From the NCBI GenBank assembly GCA_947177115.1, contig CAMWTG010000168.1, forward strand, positions 1 through 6,302: a DNA stretch of 6,302 bases. The letters are read 5' to 3'. The first letter of the stretch is position 1; every line of letters starts with the position of its first letter. A model generated the notes under the pieces. It was not told where the DNA came from. It ran no database searches and was given only the letters and a program-made list of their open reading frames with translations. The position numbers and the translations under genes are program-made. Below are positions 5,394-6,302 of the stretch, in pieces. This DNA comes from an uncultured Clostridia bacterium. GTDB taxonomy: Bacteria > Bacillota > Clostridia > Oscillospirales > Oscillospiraceae.

Positions 5394-6302
5394 ATGAAGG
5401 TATTGACATTCGGCGAGATCATGCTGCGCCTGCGGTCCCCGGGTCACGAACGCCTGTTCCAGAGCAGTATGCTGGAGGCCACCTTTGGCGGCGGGGAGGC
5501 CAACGTGGCCGTATCCCTGGCCAACTTCGGCATGGATACGGAGTATTTCACGATCCTGCCTGACAACCCTCTGGGAGACCTGTGCCTCCAGGAGCTGCGC
5601 CGCTTCGGCGTGGACGTCCGGAAGGTCCGGCGGGGCGAGGGGCGCATGGGCATCTACTTCTTGGAGAACGGGGCCAACCAGCTGCCCAGCAAGGTCGTCT
5701 ACGACCGGGCGGGCTCCGCCATTGCCCTGGCCGGGCCGGGGAGCGTGGACTGGGAGCAGGTGTTTGACGGCGTGGAGTGGTTCCATATCACCGGTATCAC
5801 CCCTGCCATCTCCGCAAGTGCCATGGAGCTGAGCCTGGAGTCCGTCCGGATAGCGAAAGCAAAAGGCATCAAGATCTCCTGCGACCTGAACTACCGCAAG
5901 AATCTCTGGAAGTACGGGAAGCAGGCCGCTGAGGTGATGGCGGAACTGGCCAAGTATGTGGATGTGGCCATTGCTAACGAGGAGGACGTGCAGAAATCCC
6001 TGGGGATCGCCGCTGAGGTGGACATAGGATCCGGCGAGTTGGACCGGGCCAAGTACCGTGCGCTGGGGGACAAGGTCCTGGCGGCTTACCCCAACATGAA
6101 GATGATCGCCATCACCCTGCGGGAGAGCCACAGCGCGGATTGGAACAGCTGGGCGGCCTGCCTCAACGATGGCAGGGAGTTCTATGTCTCCAGGAAATAC
6201 GAGATCCGGGACATCATCGACCGCGTGGGGGGTGGCGACAGTTTTGCCGGGGGCCTGATCTACGGCCTGAACGCCTACGGGGACCGGCAGCAGGCGTTAG
6301 AG
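5394..6302 (+). CDS. kdgK: 2-keto-3-deoxygluconate kinase, PfkB family (3' end cut by the window)
   Basis: The open frame starts at ATG 5394 and is still open at the last base, giving 303 residues; homologues of this kind are around 340, so about 40 C-terminal residues are probably missing. The ribokinase-fold enzyme phosphorylates 2-keto-3-deoxygluconate with ATP to make KDPG. Seen: an N-terminal strand VLTFGEIMLRL (3-13), the substrate-binding FGGGEANVAVSLANFG (31-46; PfkB signature 1 region), DLNYR (164-168), ANEEDV (194-199), and the C-terminal PfkB signature DRVGGGDSFAGG (276-287) with catalytic base D282 and its glycine-rich anion hole. Other PfkB sugar kinases, such as fructokinase, are possible by fold, but the adjacent KDPG aldolase makes KDG kinase the best call. 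AAGGAG (5380-5385) lies 8 nt before the start, and the aldolase stop is 15 bp upstream, so the two are cotranscribed. Confidence 0.88.
   Translation, partial: MKVLTFGEIMLRLRSPGHERLFQSSMLEATFGGGEANVAVSLANFGMDTEYFTILPDNPLGDLCLQELRRFGVDVRKVRRGEGRMGIYFLENGANQLPSKVVYDRAGSAIALAGPGSVDWEQVFDGVEWFHITGITPAISASAMELSLESVRIAKAKGIKISCDLNYRKNLWKYGKQAAEVMAELAKYVDVAIANEEDVQKSLGIAAEVDIGSGELDRAKYRALGDKVLAAYPNMKMIAITLRESHSADWNSWAACLNDGREFYVSRKYEIRDIIDRVGGGDSFAGGLIYGLNAYGDRQQALE

Noticed and set aside
4371..6131. A 586-codon minus-strand open frame opposite the aldolase and kinase genes
   Set aside because: Same reason: composition-driven antisense frame with no domain, lying over two genes with intact catalytic motifs on the + strand.
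1..6302. Mobile elements, CRISPR arrays, tRNA or rRNA genes, or signs of recent insertion
   Set aside because: No transposase or integrase motifs, no spaced repeat array, no tRNA-like cloverleaf and no terminal inverted repeats were seen; gene order is continuous and composition is even apart from the AT-rich promoter gap.

Overview
The window is a compact sugar-acid catabolic locus with every gene on the + strand. The coding DNA is GC-rich. Most genes have strong AGGAGG-type Shine-Dalgarno sites, and the gene families resemble those of GC-rich gut Clostridia (Oscillospiraceae-like Firmicutes). That taxonomic guess comes from style and gene content only; there is no rRNA or other marker here.

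Layout. Positions 1-180 hold the C-terminal end of a small TctB-type membrane subunit. It is followed by a complete TctA-type large permease subunit (196-1701), then by a short-chain dehydrogenase/reductase (SDR, 1698-2546) that overlaps tctA by 4 bp. An AT-rich gap of 170 bp (2547-2716) follows, the only substantial non-coding stretch. It carries two near-identical 18-bp repeats with a CATCNGATG palindromic core, a 10-bp inverted repeat that may act as a terminator or leader structure, and a plausible promoter whose expected start lies on the second palindrome. A second gene set follows: an RraA-family lyase-like protein (2717-3373), a D-isomer-specific 2-hydroxyacid dehydrogenase (3428-4396), a KDPG/KHG aldolase fused to a C-terminal VOC/glyoxalase-like domain (4419-5378), and a PfkB-family 2-keto-3-deoxygluconate kinase (5394 onward) that runs off the window.

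How it fits together. The TTT (tripartite tricarboxylate transporter) proteins would import a carboxylate. The dehydrogenases (SDR and 2-hydroxyacid dehydrogenase) would interconvert keto and hydroxy forms. KDG kinase and KDPG aldolase would finish the job, giving pyruvate and glyceraldehyde 3-phosphate. The window has no sugar-acid dehydratase, substrate-binding protein (TctC) or transcription factor; these may lie outside it. The substrate cannot be read from the sequence. A uronate or aldonate/ketoaldonate is the natural guess, because the SDR resembles YjmF/UxuB-type D-mannonate oxidoreductases and the lower branch is the KDG-KDPG route.

The most noteworthy points are the paired operator-like palindromes, the two-domain aldolase, and an RraA-family protein of unassigned reaction placed inside a KDG-type pathway.
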